From NCBI RefSeq assembly GCF_000247695.1, contig NW_004624781.1, positions 6,680,141 through 6,744,140 on the forward strand: DNA of 64,000 bases. The letters run 5' to 3'. Of this stretch, positions 40,736 through 51,567 are shown piece by piece. The position numbers were made by a program, and so were the translations under genes. This DNA comes from Heterocephalus glaber (Eukaryota > Chordata > Mammalia > Rodentia > Bathyergidae). A model generated the notes under the pieces. The model was given only the letters and a program-made list of their open reading frames with translations, did not search any database and had not been told where the DNA came from. Each line of letters opens with the position of its first letter. Within the stretch, counting starts at the first letter, position 1.

Positions 40736-41257
40736 CAGCACATTCAGACATGGATGAATCCACTACTGTATTACGTATACAGCCCTATGATCTAATCACC
40801 TTCCAAACACATGAGACTTTTGAGGGACATAAATCTAAACCATAAGAGAAGTAATTGAAGTAAACCTGGTCTTAGGAAAAGTAAGCTGGCTGTAGAGTTC
40901 AGGGCTGAGACAAAGAAAAGACTGGAGGTTCTAATATCAGAGGTCTAACTGTAATCAGCTGGGCACAAACTAATAGAATTGAGGTGCAGACATGGCACTA
41001 GAGAAGAAAAATAAAAAGCTATTGTGGAACAGAAAGAATAGATTTCATGGACAAGAAGAGAAAAGGGGTTTTTCTTTCCTGTTTGGGTGTGTGTGTGATA
41101 ATTTCGTGGTGTTTCTTTTTAAATCACTTAAAAAATATGGGACTACATTTCTAATGTAAATGGTTTAAATAATACAGAAGTATAGAGTAAAGCCTAAAGT
41201 CCTCCTCCGCTACTTCAATTCTTCTCCCAACCCCAGAGACTGATTGATTAGCTGATT

Positions 41258-41338
41258 AATTTTTTAGTGCTGGGGGATTGAACCCAGGGCTTTACACATG
41301 CTAGGCAATCAGAGCACTACTGAGCTCCATCCCTAGCT
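41258..41338 (-). mobile_element. Old ID-type SINE
   Basis: Reverse strand: gattgaacccagggc, gagctccatccctagc. Confidence 0.7.
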
Positions 41339-41650
41339 CTATATATTTTTAAATATATGTAAGATCAGGTTATATGTTGTGTTCCTCCTCTTAGAATTCT
41401 TTCCACATAAGTCCATACAGGTTTAATGAATTTGCTGAATAGATTTCCTCAGGAATGGTATATCATAGTCCACGAAAACATTTCCATCCTCTTACCTGTG
41501 GATACAGCTGATGCTGACGGTTTACTAAGTTAAAACCTACTTTCAACCTACTTCCTTGCTTATCTCCCCTACAGAGGCTGAAAAAACCAACTACTCATTT
41601 TCTCAGCTACCCTGCCAAGAGGGGCCATATGAGGCAGTCCTTCCCCAGGC

Positions 41651-41749
41651 CTTTTTTTTTTTCTTTTTCTTTTTTGGTACCAGGGATCAAACGCAGGACC
41701 TTGTGCTTATGAGGCAGGCAGCATAACCGCTGAGCTAAATCCTTGGCCC
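41651..41749 (-). mobile_element. ID-type SINE
   Basis: Poly-T/C tail, ggtaccagggatcaaac and gagctaaatccttggcc. Confidence 0.9.
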
Positions 41750-41799
41750 AGCCTATTGCATGAATTTTTGGCTTTCTTTTTCTCTTTCTCTCATCCTGT

Positions 41800-41801
41800 T
41801 C

Positions 41802-41832
<31 letters not shown>

Positions 41833-41870
41833 CCTCTCTCTCCCTCTCCCCCCCTCCCCCTTTCTTTCTT
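41800..41870. repeat. (TC)n microsatellite and pyrimidine tract
   Basis: An uninterrupted tc run, then ctccc-type pyrimidines. Confidence 0.95.
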
Positions 41871-41972
41871 GGTCTCAGTAGTTTCTGAGGCTGGCCTTGA
41901 ATTTCTGGGCTTGAGTGATCCTCCTGCCTCAGCTTCCCAAATTCCTGGGAGTATATGTCGACACGCCTGCCT
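41871..41972 (-). mobile_element. B1 SINE
   Basis: Reverse strand: gaggctggccttgaat, gatcctcctgcctcagc. Confidence 0.75.
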
Positions 41973-41991
41973 CTCCATATGGTAGTTTAAA

Positions 41992-42165
41992 AAAAATTTT
42001 TTTTCCAGTACTGGGGATTGAACCCAGGGGCACTCTACCTCTGAGCTACATTCCCACCCTTTTGTATTTATTTTGAAACAGAGTCTTGGTAAGTTGCCCA
42101 GGTTGGCCTTGAACTTGCCATCTTACTGCGTCAGCCTCTTGAGTAGCTGGGATTACCTAGCTAGA
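41992..42165 (-). mobile_element. B1-dID composite
   Basis: ID part (actggggattgaaccc) fused to B1 part (cccaggttggccttgaac) in reverse orientation. A clear example of the dimer. Confidence 0.8.
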
Positions 42166-42179
42166 CATTTTAAGTTTTT

Positions 42180-42470
42180 ACTTCATCAATTTTCTCTTGG
42201 TCATTTCTTTTATGGATTTTGAATATGAAGACTTCTCTATACCAACATTACTCCAAAAATTTTGTTTTTCAAATATTTTTAAAACTTTCTTCCCCATCTG
42301 GATTTTGTTTATATTGAGGATGATATGAAGTACGGATCTAAATTAATTCTCTCTAAATGGATAGCCATTTTGACATCATTTATTTGACTACTCCATTTCC
42401 CCCACTGATTTTAAATGCCTAATTTCTTATTAATGAATTCATGTACGTAAATGAATGTGTGCTTGGATCT
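42180..42470 (-). mobile_element. Old L1M fragment
   Basis: Antisense ORF2-type sequence (ggatagccattttgacatc, ccactgattttaaatgcc). Diverged and non-coding. Confidence 0.6.
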
Positions 42471-43534
42471 TTGCTCCATACTTCCGGTGACCTGAAAGGT
42501 ATGCAGTTCAGATGTCACTTCAAGAGAGAAGTGTAGTTGATTGTCAACCTCTAGCTGCCACACCTCCAAGATGCCCTGAAATGGTCACAGGGAAGCCACA
42601 CTCCCTCTGGATTGTTCCCAGACACTGCCTGAGCACAGTGTAAGTACTGGAGCTGGTCCAGTTCTATCTATTCTGATGGACCATCTTTTCTCCAGAGCTT
42701 TCCATTGACCTAGCAGAGACTCTCAGAATTGCATAAAATTTCAAAGCATTTCTTACCCAGTCCTCCCACTTGTATGGGTATTGGACCTGCAGGTGGTTAG
42801 AAGGCCCTCCCTCTCCTCTGTCCTTCACAGACATCTTCCCCAGAGCATCTCTTGCACTTCTAATTCTTCTAGCATCTGCTTTCATAGGACCTGACCTGAT
42901 ACCACCTCGTTGGTCTAATGTCTATTCATGTACCAATATCACAGTACTTCCATTCATGTAGCTTCGTGGTCTAGCTCATCTGTGTATTAAATGAGTAAAT
43001 ATTGATACAGTGCTCACAACAGTGTCTGACACATAGTAGGAACCATATGTATGGGGTGAAAGCAAAAAATATAGTGAATGTTTAAAAAAAATTTTTTAAT
43101 TCCTCTCATAATATTCCCCCTTGCTTCAAATACACTAATCCCATCATACTTGGCACTTTCTGAAGCAGTTTTTCGGGGAGTCCTCTCTCATGAGTGTCTT
43201 TAGTTGTTCTGTCATGGCTTCCTCGTCCTGTATCGATTCAAAACATTTCCTTCTCTTAGTCATTTTGACTTTGGGGAAGAGCCAAAAGGCGAACTGTGCC
43301 ATATCTGATGAATTAGTGATTGATGACACACGGTAATGTTTCCGTTTGCCAGAAATAGCCATACATGTTTTAATCACTTCCAGACATTGAGACAGCTGCA
43401 AAAAAACCTGAAAGAGGACTTCCAGAGCTGCTTCCGAAAGTGGCAAGAACAATGGGATAAGTGTGCTCAAAGAAAGGGAAAGTATTTAAAGGGGGAGGAG
43501 AATAAATGGGAATGTCTTTTACCATAATAACATG

Positions 43535-43622
43535 TTTTTTGGTTTTTTTGGTACCAGGGATCAAACTCAGGATCTTGTGCTTTCAAGGCAGGCACCGGAA
43601 CCACTGAGCTAAATCCCTGGCC
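43535..43622 (-). mobile_element. ID-type SINE
   Basis: ggtaccagggatcaaactc and gagctaaatccctggcc after a poly-T. Confidence 0.92.
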
Positions 43623-43730
43623 CAACAGGTTTTTATTTTTAATTTAAACATCCATTGTATTTTTTTTATCACATCTCATATTTGGTAAATAAAAAATAAA
43701 TATGATAATTCCTCTTCACTTTTTTCCCTT

Positions 43731-43862
43731 TGACAATTTTTTTTTTTTGACAAAGTCTTGCTTTGTATACTTCAGGCTGGCCTTAAACTCACTATGTAGC
43801 TCAGGATGGCCTCAAACTCACAGGGATCCTCCTGCCTCAGCCTGCCGAGTGCTAGGATTACT
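43731..43862 (-). mobile_element. B1 SINE
   Basis: Reverse B1 with the tandem internal part (caggctggccttaaac, caggatggcctcaaac). Confidence 0.85.
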
Positions 43863-43914
43863 GGAGTTTTGTTTAGAGTTTCCTTACTGATCATTAAAAA
43901 ACAATTTTTTTAGG

Positions 43915-43979
43915 GGCATGCAGACAAAAGGTCCTGAGTTTGATCCCCAGGACCAGAAAAAAAAACCACTTAAAAAAAA
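43915..43979 (+). mobile_element. 3' half of an ID SINE
   Basis: Starts at the anticodon-arm region and has box B region gagtttgatccccagg and an A tail. The 5' half is missing. Confidence 0.7.
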
Positions 43980-44269
43980 AATGAAATATAGAAAATTGTA
44001 CACAGTGTACAAAAAATATGAATTCTGCCTATGGAGATACAGTAAAAAAGAGCTCGAGGTTTAATCTCTACTTGGAAGAAGGATCAATAGAAAAAAGTGA
44101 AATGATAAAAAGAGCAAAAGTGCTAACTTTGGCTTCAGGTGTGTCTAAGTTAAACAGTTGACAGGAAAACCAAAAGGGAGTAGTCAAGAAAAAGCCCGGA
44201 AATATCGATTTAGAAATGTCTAAGCAAGACCTGGAATACATACCACCTCTGCGTTTTGAAAACAGCGCT

Positions 44270-44450
44270 ACCTGGTTGTTAAAAACAAAGTCGGCACAGG
44301 CAGATCTGTGTTTAAACCTCAGCTCAGCCATTCATTTGGTATTTCAACTGTATGCATTTACCAAGTCCTGCTGAACCTCAGCTGTCTATCTGAAAAATGG
44401 GAAAAAGATACAGAAGGAATGAAATAATATATATGCATAGCTCTTAGCTT
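44270..44450 (+). repeat. MIR
   Basis: Ancient tRNA-SINE core (gtgtttaaacctcagctcag, tctgaaaaatgggaaa). Confidence 0.65.
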
Positions 44451-44489
44451 CCTTTTCCACATGCAGTAAATATCTAGTTAATGCATTCA

Positions 44490-44680
44490 TTCTCAGCAGG
44501 GGTCAGTCAGTAATGTCTGGAAACATTCTTAATGCTGCTGGGGTGGGGGTGCCACTGGCATGTAGGGAGTGGAGGCCAGGGGTGTTGCTAACTATTCTAC
44601 AATGCACAGCACAGGCCACAGGACTAGAGGAATTATCTGGCCCAAAATATCAACATTGCCAAGATTGAGAAATGTGAGTT
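44490..44680 (+). mobile_element. MER5A-type hAT element
   Basis: Contains gtaatgtctggaaacatt, gccactggcatgtaggg, ctacaatgcacagcac and ggcccaaaatatcaac, as in my recollection of MER5A. Non-autonomous and ancient. Confidence 0.8.
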
Positions 44681-45425
44681 AATACGGAGGATTAGACTGA
44701 GCCAGGCCATGGGACAGAATGTCATGAATGTCGCCTCCATCCTAGCTCATTTTGAATTTTGAATGTGCTCAGCACATTCTTGAGGACTCAGGAAGAAGGC
44801 AGAGATACCTATAAAGGCTCACTGTCTCGTGCAGCAGAGCCCAAAAGTCTACTGGCTTCATGCGGTTTCTGTTTGTTAAACAGATTTCAGGGTATTATTT
44901 CTGTTGTTTATTTGTTTATCTGTTAAACTCTATGTACTAGTTTCATATACTTTTTTTGTAGTGACATTAAGGTTATTCTCCAGCAAAATTTTTTGAGAGA
45001 AGTAAACAGACCTTATAAAGTGATAAAATTTGTTTTCTGTCCTTTTATCTTTTCTACTAAGTATATCATAACATGATGAACTGTATACAAGATAAGAAAA
45101 ATTCTCAACTTTGATTGGCTAATTATAGTCACTGGAGAACCAGCTAGTCTTAGAGAAATGATAATTTATATCTTCATATATATATTTATTGATTAAAACA
45201 CATAGTTATATATAGCTTAAAATACATATATATTATAAATAGCTTATTGGTTATACCCAAATATATATAGCTCAATCATAGATTTTTTTCTACATCATGA
45301 AATCTGAATGAGAATAACATCAATTTTTATTGCTGCAGTTTATTGTTCACATATGCTTAGCCTTTTAGGTTTGTTGATCAGATCATATGGCAGTCATCTT
45401 TCAACAATTAAAAAGAGGGCTAGGT

Positions 45426-45488
45426 GGGCCGGGGATTTAGCTCAGTGCAAGTGCAAGGACCTGAGTTCAATCCCTGGTACCAAAAAAA
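45426..45488 (+). mobile_element. Internally deleted ID SINE
   Basis: Intact ends, but ctcagtg joins directly to caagtgcaagg, so about 25 nt of the middle is missing. Confidence 0.85.
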
Positions 45489-45492
45489 AGAG

Positions 45493-45573
45493 GGCCAGGG
45501 ATTTGACTCAGCGGCACAGCACCTGCTTGGTAAGTGCGAGGTCCTGAGTTCGATCACTGGTACAAAAAAATTA
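45493..45573 (+). mobile_element. ID-type SINE
   Basis: gggccagggatttgactcag, gagttcgatcactggtac, A tail. Immediately follows the deleted copy. Confidence 0.85.
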
Positions 45574-45576
45574 AAA

Positions 45577-46395
45577 AAGAACTACACAACTAAGAAAGTG
45601 AAAACCCACAGAATGGAGAAAATATTTCTATATCTGATAAGGGATTAATAGCCATAATATATAAAGAAGTCTTACAACTCAACAACAAACAACCAGATTC
45701 AAAGATAAGCAAAGGACTTCAATAATCATTTCCCCAAAGATCTGCAAATGGCTGATAAGCAGAGGAAAAGATGCCCTATATCATTAGTAATTGGGCAAAT
45801 GCAAATCAAAGCCACGTGAGATACCACTTTACACCTATCAGTATTATGTTTGAAAAACAAAAACAGTGTAAGTGTTGGAGAGGGTGAAGATGATGTGAAG
45901 ACATTGGAAGCCACCTGCATTGATGATGAGAATGTAAAATGGTACAACCCCTGTATTAAACAGTTTAGTGGTTCCTTAAAAAGTTAAATCTACAGTGTTC
46001 ACTTTGGCAGCATATGTATTAAAAAGTTAAACAATTACTAAAAAGTTAAACATGTAATTGTCATATGACCAAGCAATTCTTGAAAGCAAGGATTCAAAGA
46101 AATACACCAATGCTAAGTGAAATGTCAGGCGCAAACACCAAATAGTTTATGATTCTCATATGAGGGACCTAAAATAGGCAGTCATAGAGACAGAAAGCAG
46201 AATGCTGGTTGCCAGGGGCTGTAGAGTGGGGAATGGGCAATTATTGTTTAATGGGTAGTCTGTTTGGAGTGATGAAAAAAATCCTGGAAATGGACAGTGG
46301 GAATGGTTGAACCCTGTGAATGTACTTAATGGCACTGAATTATACACTTAAAATGGTTAAATTTGTAGTTATATATGTTTTACAAGGGGAAAAAA
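45577..46395 (+). mobile_element. L1M 3' end
   Basis: Old L1 ORF2 3' end and UTR: gagataccactttacacc, ggaatggttgaaccctgtg and cactgaattatacactt are typical. Interrupted by a U6-like insertion. Confidence 0.75.
45995..46024 (+). ncRNA. U6 snRNA 5' fragment (pseudogene)
   Basis: Thirty nt starting gtgttcactttggcagcat match the U6 5' end at 24 positions, and all six differences are transitions. No U6 body or terminator follows. aaaaagttaaa copies flank it, so it is a truncated retro-insertion. Confidence 0.7.
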
Positions 46396-47034
46396 ACAAC
46401 TAAAAAGAAGCTGAATCTTAATTTTTTTAAAAAATTAAGCTGGATGAAAGCTGGAAGCAGCAGACCAGGATAAAGGGGCAGACAGCAGTGCAGAAGGGTG
46501 AGATCTTGTCTTCCCAGCACCCTGGGCTCTCTGGGGCTGTTTCCCCAGTCCCTGACACCTCCCAGGATTCCTGTGGACTGGCTGGCTTCCTAGTTCAAAG
46601 CCAGCTGGTTCACCCTTGCCCACACCCAGCCCCTAAATTATATCCCCGTTGGCCTCTGAAATTCCACCATTAGGGAGTCATTTCTGAGGATGTGCAGTGG
46701 CTGCCGACCCCTCCCTGTCCCTCTACTCCTACCTGCATCTCAGTATAAGACTGTGAAACTGTGCATCCACTACTGAGGCCCAGTGAATTGGCCTTGGCCC
46801 TCCAGGGACCCCCACAAGTCTCCGCACCCTCCCATGTGGACAAGAGCCATGCTCACTCAAAGGGAAAGAAAAAACTAACAGACCAAAGGCTCATTTTTGC
46901 TTCTCAATAATTTATTTGACAAATACTAGCCCTTTTACTAATTTAAAAATAAATACACCACGACACTAAATTTGTCAGGGTGAGCAAAAAGCAAATAAAG
47001 GTGACACTGCTAGGTAGAGTCAAAGCTTGGAACA

Positions 47035-47160
47035 GAGGGATGATCACTACACAATCTAGTCAATCCATTCCACTGCCCAAAGGAAATGAAAGTATACAGC
47101 CACACAAAAACCTGTAGGCAAATGTTCAGAGCAGCCTTATTTGTAATAGCAGACAACTGA
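47035..47160 (+). mobile_element. L1M fragment (left part)
   Basis: ORF2 3' sequence (cacacaaaaacctgtaggc, gcagccttatttgtaatagc). Continues at 47544. Confidence 0.65.
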
Positions 47161-47543
47161 CAGTAGCTCAACTACTCTTACGGCTGGTGTCTAGATGTCC
47201 TCCCAAAGCCTTGTGCAGTCTTACATGGGGCTTTTTCAGAGATGGCTGGACCTACAGTGTGTGATTGATTTATGGTGCAATACTAGGCCTGAGAGCACTA
47301 GGGTTAAGGGTGCGAGTGCTACCCACCCGAAGCGGTCTGAATAAGATAAAAGGGGCAGGAAGATGCTATTAAGGTTCCTTGTTGCTTTTGCTATCTTTTG
47401 TTGCCATGATCTATTGCCCCTCTCCCACCCTGCCTTGGAGCCAGCCAATTATCGACTGAAACCTCTATTAACAAACCTTTTCTCCTTTAACTTTGGGTAT
47501 TGGGTATTTTGTCTCAGCAATGAGAGAAAAGTAACTAACACAG
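47161..47543 (+). mobile_element. URR1/MaLR-like repeat inserted in L1M
   Basis: The end part ggtattttgtctcagcaatg...aaagtaactaacac resembles rodent URR1-type repeats. It splits an L1M copy cleanly. Class uncertain. Confidence 0.45.
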
Positions 47544-47945
47544 ATACTCATCAACCAGTAAATAGATAGCTAACTTTAATATAGCCATGGTATGGAATAC
47601 TACTCAGCAGTAAAAAGGAAAGAATTACTAATTAATGTAGCAAAGTGGACAAATCTCAAGACAATCATGCCGAGTGACAAAAGCCAGAGGAAAAGGGTAT
47701 AAATTGTGTGATTCCATTTATATCAAAGCCTACAGAAAGCAAGTGGAAATATAATGGCGGGAAAAAATTGGGGACAGAGCATAAAGGTAAGAGGGATAAA
47801 AAGTATGAATGTTTTTTAATCATTTACAAGGATGATGATCTATTCATCATCTCAGTTGTGGTGACAGTTGCACAGGTGTGTACATATCTCAAACTCAGTA
47901 AATTTCACACTTTATGCACCTGCAAACTGTTTTCAGAAAAAAAAG
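47544..47945 (+). mobile_element. L1M fragment (right part)
   Basis: tggaatactactcagcag, then 3' UTR-type sequence (caggtgtgtacatatctc). Follows from the left part. Confidence 0.7.
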
Positions 47946-48011
47946 CAGGAAAGTGGAGGAAGGAAAGAGAGAACAAAAGCAAACTAAAGACACTCCCTAT
48001 CTCTGATGTTC

Positions 48012-48165
48012 TTTTGTTGTTGTTTTGAGACAGGGTCTCCCTGTGTAGTTCAGGCTGGCTTTGAACTCACTATGTAGCCCAGGCTGACCTCGAAATCATG
48101 GCTATCCTCCTGCCTCAGCCTCCCAAATTCTGGGGTCACAGGCATGCACCACCATGCCCAGCTCA
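48012..48165 (-). mobile_element. B1 SINE (full length)
   Basis: Reverse strand: gagacagggtctccctgtg, caggctggctttgaac, catgcaccaccatgcccagc. Internal duplication present. Confidence 0.9.
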
Positions 48166-48198
48166 TCTCTGGAATTTTTGAATATATAGTTAGAATGT

Positions 48199-48300
48199 GA
48201 AGTCCCAGCTACTTAGGAGGCTGAGACAGGAGGATCACTTGAACCCTTGGGGTCCAGTCCAGTTTGGGCAACATAGTGGGACCCCATCCCCCTGCCCCAA
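48199..48300 (+). mobile_element. B1-related fragment
   Basis: cccagctacttaggaggctg and gcaacatagtgggacccc on the forward strand. Confidence 0.7.
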
Positions 48301-48356
48301 TCACTATTGGTGCTGCCACACACACTAATCACTAAATCACCAGCACAATTCCTTCA

Positions 48357-48455
48357 GGGTTTTTTTTTTTTTTTTTTTTTTTGCGCCAGGGATTGAACTC
48401 AGGACCTTGTGCTTGCAAGGCAGGCGGAAGCAACACTGAGCTAAATCCCCGGCTG
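48357..48455 (-). mobile_element. ID-type SINE with target duplication
   Basis: A long poly-T and a full body. gcacaattcctt is duplicated at 48343-48354 and 48456-48467. Confidence 0.92.
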
Positions 48456-49104
48456 GCACAATTCCTTTAAAGTAACCCTGGTCTGTCCCTTTCCATTCCC
48501 CCAGCTGCCGTTTCAGCCTAAATCCTCTCTCCCCACTGTTGGGTTACAACCTAGCCTTACCCTTAGCTTTCTCCCCATTCAATCCCAAACACGGACGGCT
48601 GGCAGAATAGTCCTGACAAAAGACATCTTTAGCCACATGACTCTTACTATTCAGAGCCATCACAGGAATATCTGTGTGTCCGCACATGTCTGAAAACAAA
48701 AGGTGGTAAAATGAAATGTGAGCAGCGGCTGTGCCTCACAGTAGGATGCAGACGACTCATCCTTTTGCTTTGTTTTCTGTATTTAACAGCGAGAGGTCCT
48801 TGAATAAAAATGTCTTTACTGATTTTGTTTGTTTACAAAAGGGATGAACACGCACCGGAAAATATTCAAGTGATGCAAACAATATGGAAGCACAGTAAAC
48901 GTGAAAAGTCCAGTGGGTTTTCTCCTCGTCACCGGCATTGTGGTTGTGCCCTGAAACATCCACCCACCCTCCCAAGCGAGAAGCAGCCAAGCACTTTGGG
49001 TGGGAGTGTCCCTCCCACGGCTGCAGGAGGGGCTTCTGGAGTAATCTAAACCAGCAGTGGTCAACTCTAGCATTCACACTCTGATATTGAGTTTGGTTAT
49101 TTTT

Positions 49105-49272
49105 GTGGTACTGGGAATTGAATGTACCACTGAGCTACATCCCAGCCTTCTTTATTTTTATTATGAAACAGGATCTTGCTAAACTGTCTGAACTGGCCTC
49201 AAACTTGTGATGCACCTGCCTCATCCTCCCAAGATACTGGAATTACAGGCATTTGTGCCACTATGTTCAGCT
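49105..49272 (-). mobile_element. B1-dID composite
   Basis: tactgggaattgaatg, gagctacatcccagcc, then B1 sequence in reverse, diverged. Confidence 0.7.
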
Positions 49273-49564
49273 CCTCAAGCTCTGATATGGTAACAAATGT
49301 TTTGTAACACAGAATTTGCCATTCTGACTTATAAAATCAATATATCTCATATTATAATATGCCTTCCTGTACATATAATTCTTTTAAATTTGGGAGTTGA
49401 GTTCATTGGTATTTATTTTGGTATTTTGTTTTATAATATGTGTATGTAATACATGTATGCATGTGGGCCTGTGTATAGTATCATATATCTTGTTTTAGCT
49501 ATTGAATACATAAAATTACAGAGAAAAATTCTAGAGCTGAAAAAAAATGTAAGCTACCATTTTA

Positions 49565-49658
49565 TTTTCTTTCTTTCTTTATTTTGGTACCGGGGATCCA
49601 ACTCGGAACCTTGCGCTTTCGAGGTAGGTGGCAGAACCACTGAACTAAATCCCCGGCC
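49565..49658 (-). mobile_element. ID-type SINE with target duplication
   Basis: A full reverse copy flanked by taagctaccatttta at 49550-49564 and 49659-49673. Confidence 0.94.
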
Positions 49659-49894
49659 TAAGCTACCATTTTAAAGAGGCTTTTGAGTATTATATAGATG
49701 AGTACACACATAATTTTTCAAAAACCTGTACAATGCTGAAAATATAAAAGTGAAATAAAATAGTTCATTATAAAATGTGTATTTCAATATATGAATTCTT
49801 GAGTGCAACTATAATAAAAGACATGATGAAGTAATTAGATACTTTCATCCCCCTTACAGCACAATTACTACGTATTCAACAATATGCATGGAAC

Positions 49895-49972
49895 GGCTGG
49901 GGATGTGGCTCAGTGGTGCACTGCCTGGCAAACACAAGGTCCTGAGTTCAATTCCCAGTACTAAAAAAAAAA
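49895..49972 (+). mobile_element. ID-type SINE
   Basis: gctggggatgtggctcag, gagttcaattcccagtac, A tail. Confidence 0.88.
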
Positions 49973-50053
49973 TGCATGTAGCAGCATGCAAGTTTTATTG
50001 GGGATACATATAGAAATCCCTGGCTTCTGGAGCAAACATTCTACCAGGGTGGG

Positions 50054-50547
50054 TGTGGGACTACATAACCCTGTAATCATAAAACTCCCCTAGCCCCAAC
50101 TGTGATTGAATGTGAGCTAATGGATAAAGATGCTTGTTAGTTCTGGGACACTAGATAAGATCTGTATCAACCATAAGGTCCCACAGTAAATTACTCAACT
50201 CTTTGTTTGTTCCAAACTGATGTTCCGGACACCACTATCTATAGAACAATCTGTAAATGTCTGCTGACCATCAATGTATGCCTGCTAACCATCAGTATGT
50301 GTCAGTTGACCATTAACCTTTGTTCCTCTTCTGTAAGTTTCACCTGTTAACTCCCCCTGCCACCCCCTATAAACGAGCCTCGGACTCTGGGCTAGCTGCC
50401 TCTCTAAGCTACTTTGCTTTGGGAGTGCCGTCTGGCCAGACTAATAAAGGTCTGTTTTACTTTCCAACTTGTCCGGTGTGTTCCTTCCCGGGGGTTCTTT
50501 GCTACAGTCAGCTCCTCGGAGCATTTGGTGAGGCCCTCGGTCTTACA
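50054..50547 (+). mobile_element. Solo LTR of an endogenous retrovirus
   Basis: A 494-bp unit starting TG and ending CA, flanked by the 5-bp duplication gtggg at 50049-50053 and 50548-50552. TATAAA is at 50368-50373 and AATAAA at 50443-50448, giving a U3-R-U5 layout with R about 50-100 nt long. No internal viral genes remain. The class is probably ERV1 by layout, but this is inference. Confidence 0.8.
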
Positions 50548-50786
50548 GTGGGGAGAGACAGGCAATAAACAATCAACATAACACATAAGTAAACTAGGTC
50601 TTACATTAGAGGATGGTGTGATAGGGAAAAAAAGAGAACATGATAAGGGGAAACAAGAATTTAGAGAAAAAAAAATTCAGAGAGATGGGTAGTAGGTTGC
50701 AGGTTAAGTTGAAGGTAGCCCTTACTAGAAGGTACATTTGATAAAATATTTGAAGGAGACTGAGGGAATAAATCATGCAGATTATT

Positions 50787-50888
50787 CTCTCTCTCTTTTT
50801 TTTTTTTTTTTTTGGTACCAGGGATTGAACTTGGGACCATGCGCTTACAAGGCAGGCACCAGAACCACTGAGCTAAATCCCCACCCTT
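50787..50888 (-). mobile_element. ID-type SINE with target duplication
   Basis: Poly-T tail and full body. tcatgcagattatt is duplicated at 50773-50786 and 50889-50902. Confidence 0.93.
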
Positions 50889-50907
50889 TCATGCAGATTA
50901 TTTAGGG

Positions 50908-51567
50908 CAGTGGTGGCAAACCTATGGCATGCATGCTACGGTGGGCACAAACAGCTCTTTCCATAGGCACAGGAGCCAAGTCACCCCAGCATGCCCTAGC
51001 AGCCAAACATCAGATAACAGAACACATGGGGGCTATGCACATGCTCAGAAAGGAGTGGTGGCGCCAGGAGATGACATCATGAGCTGCGACTCATTAGCTA
51101 CAAGCTTTTGCATGGCCAGTCAGCGCACTGGCTATGAATTTTAATATATTCATTTTTATTAACCCAAGATTTTAGCTTTGACTTTTCTTATCACAAGTTG
51201 AGAATTAATATCTAAGATTTATCAAAGAGCTGTCCCAATTAAGAGACTGATATTCTTTTAATGTTATGCTGTCCCCCTGACATATTTGAATCTGCATTAT
51301 TACATTTAGTTGTTTGGGAAGAGTTTATGAAAACAAGGGCAAGGGTATGTATCTACGGCCTGGACTGGCTGTGAGTTTAGCAGAAGGCCCACACTGTAAG
51401 AAATGCACTCAGACACCTTCTTCAGAGTAGGCCAAAAGCTGGTGCTCAGTGGACATTGCCCCCTTGCACTAGTGGTCTGGAAACAGCAGTACTGGCATTT
51501 TGCAATAAATAAGTGGGTTTGGGGTCGCAGTATGGAATCTCGGTCTCTAAAAGATTTGCCATCACTG
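50908..51567. mobile_element. Non-autonomous hAT transposon (MITE)
   Basis: A 660-bp element. The left end cagtggtggcaaa is matched by the inverted right end tttgccatcactg. The 8-bp flanks atttaggg (50900-50907) and gtctaggg (51568-51575) agree at 6 of 8 positions, as expected for a hAT target duplication. No transposase frame is present. Confidence 0.75.

Larger units (their letters stand above)
40245..40850 (-). mobile_element. Medium-copy interspersed repeat hosting two IDs
   Basis: Sequence such as ggtttattttcgctcacag and catgagacttttgaggg resembles reverse copies of URR1-like or MaLR repeats. The class is uncertain. Two ID SINEs split it. Confidence 0.4.

Noticed and set aside
45995..46024. 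Functional U6 gene
   Set aside because: Only the first 30 nt are present, with six changes and no downstream body or terminator.
50054..50547. A full endogenous provirus
   Set aside because: There is a single LTR with matching target duplication on both sides and no internal gag, pol or env sequence.
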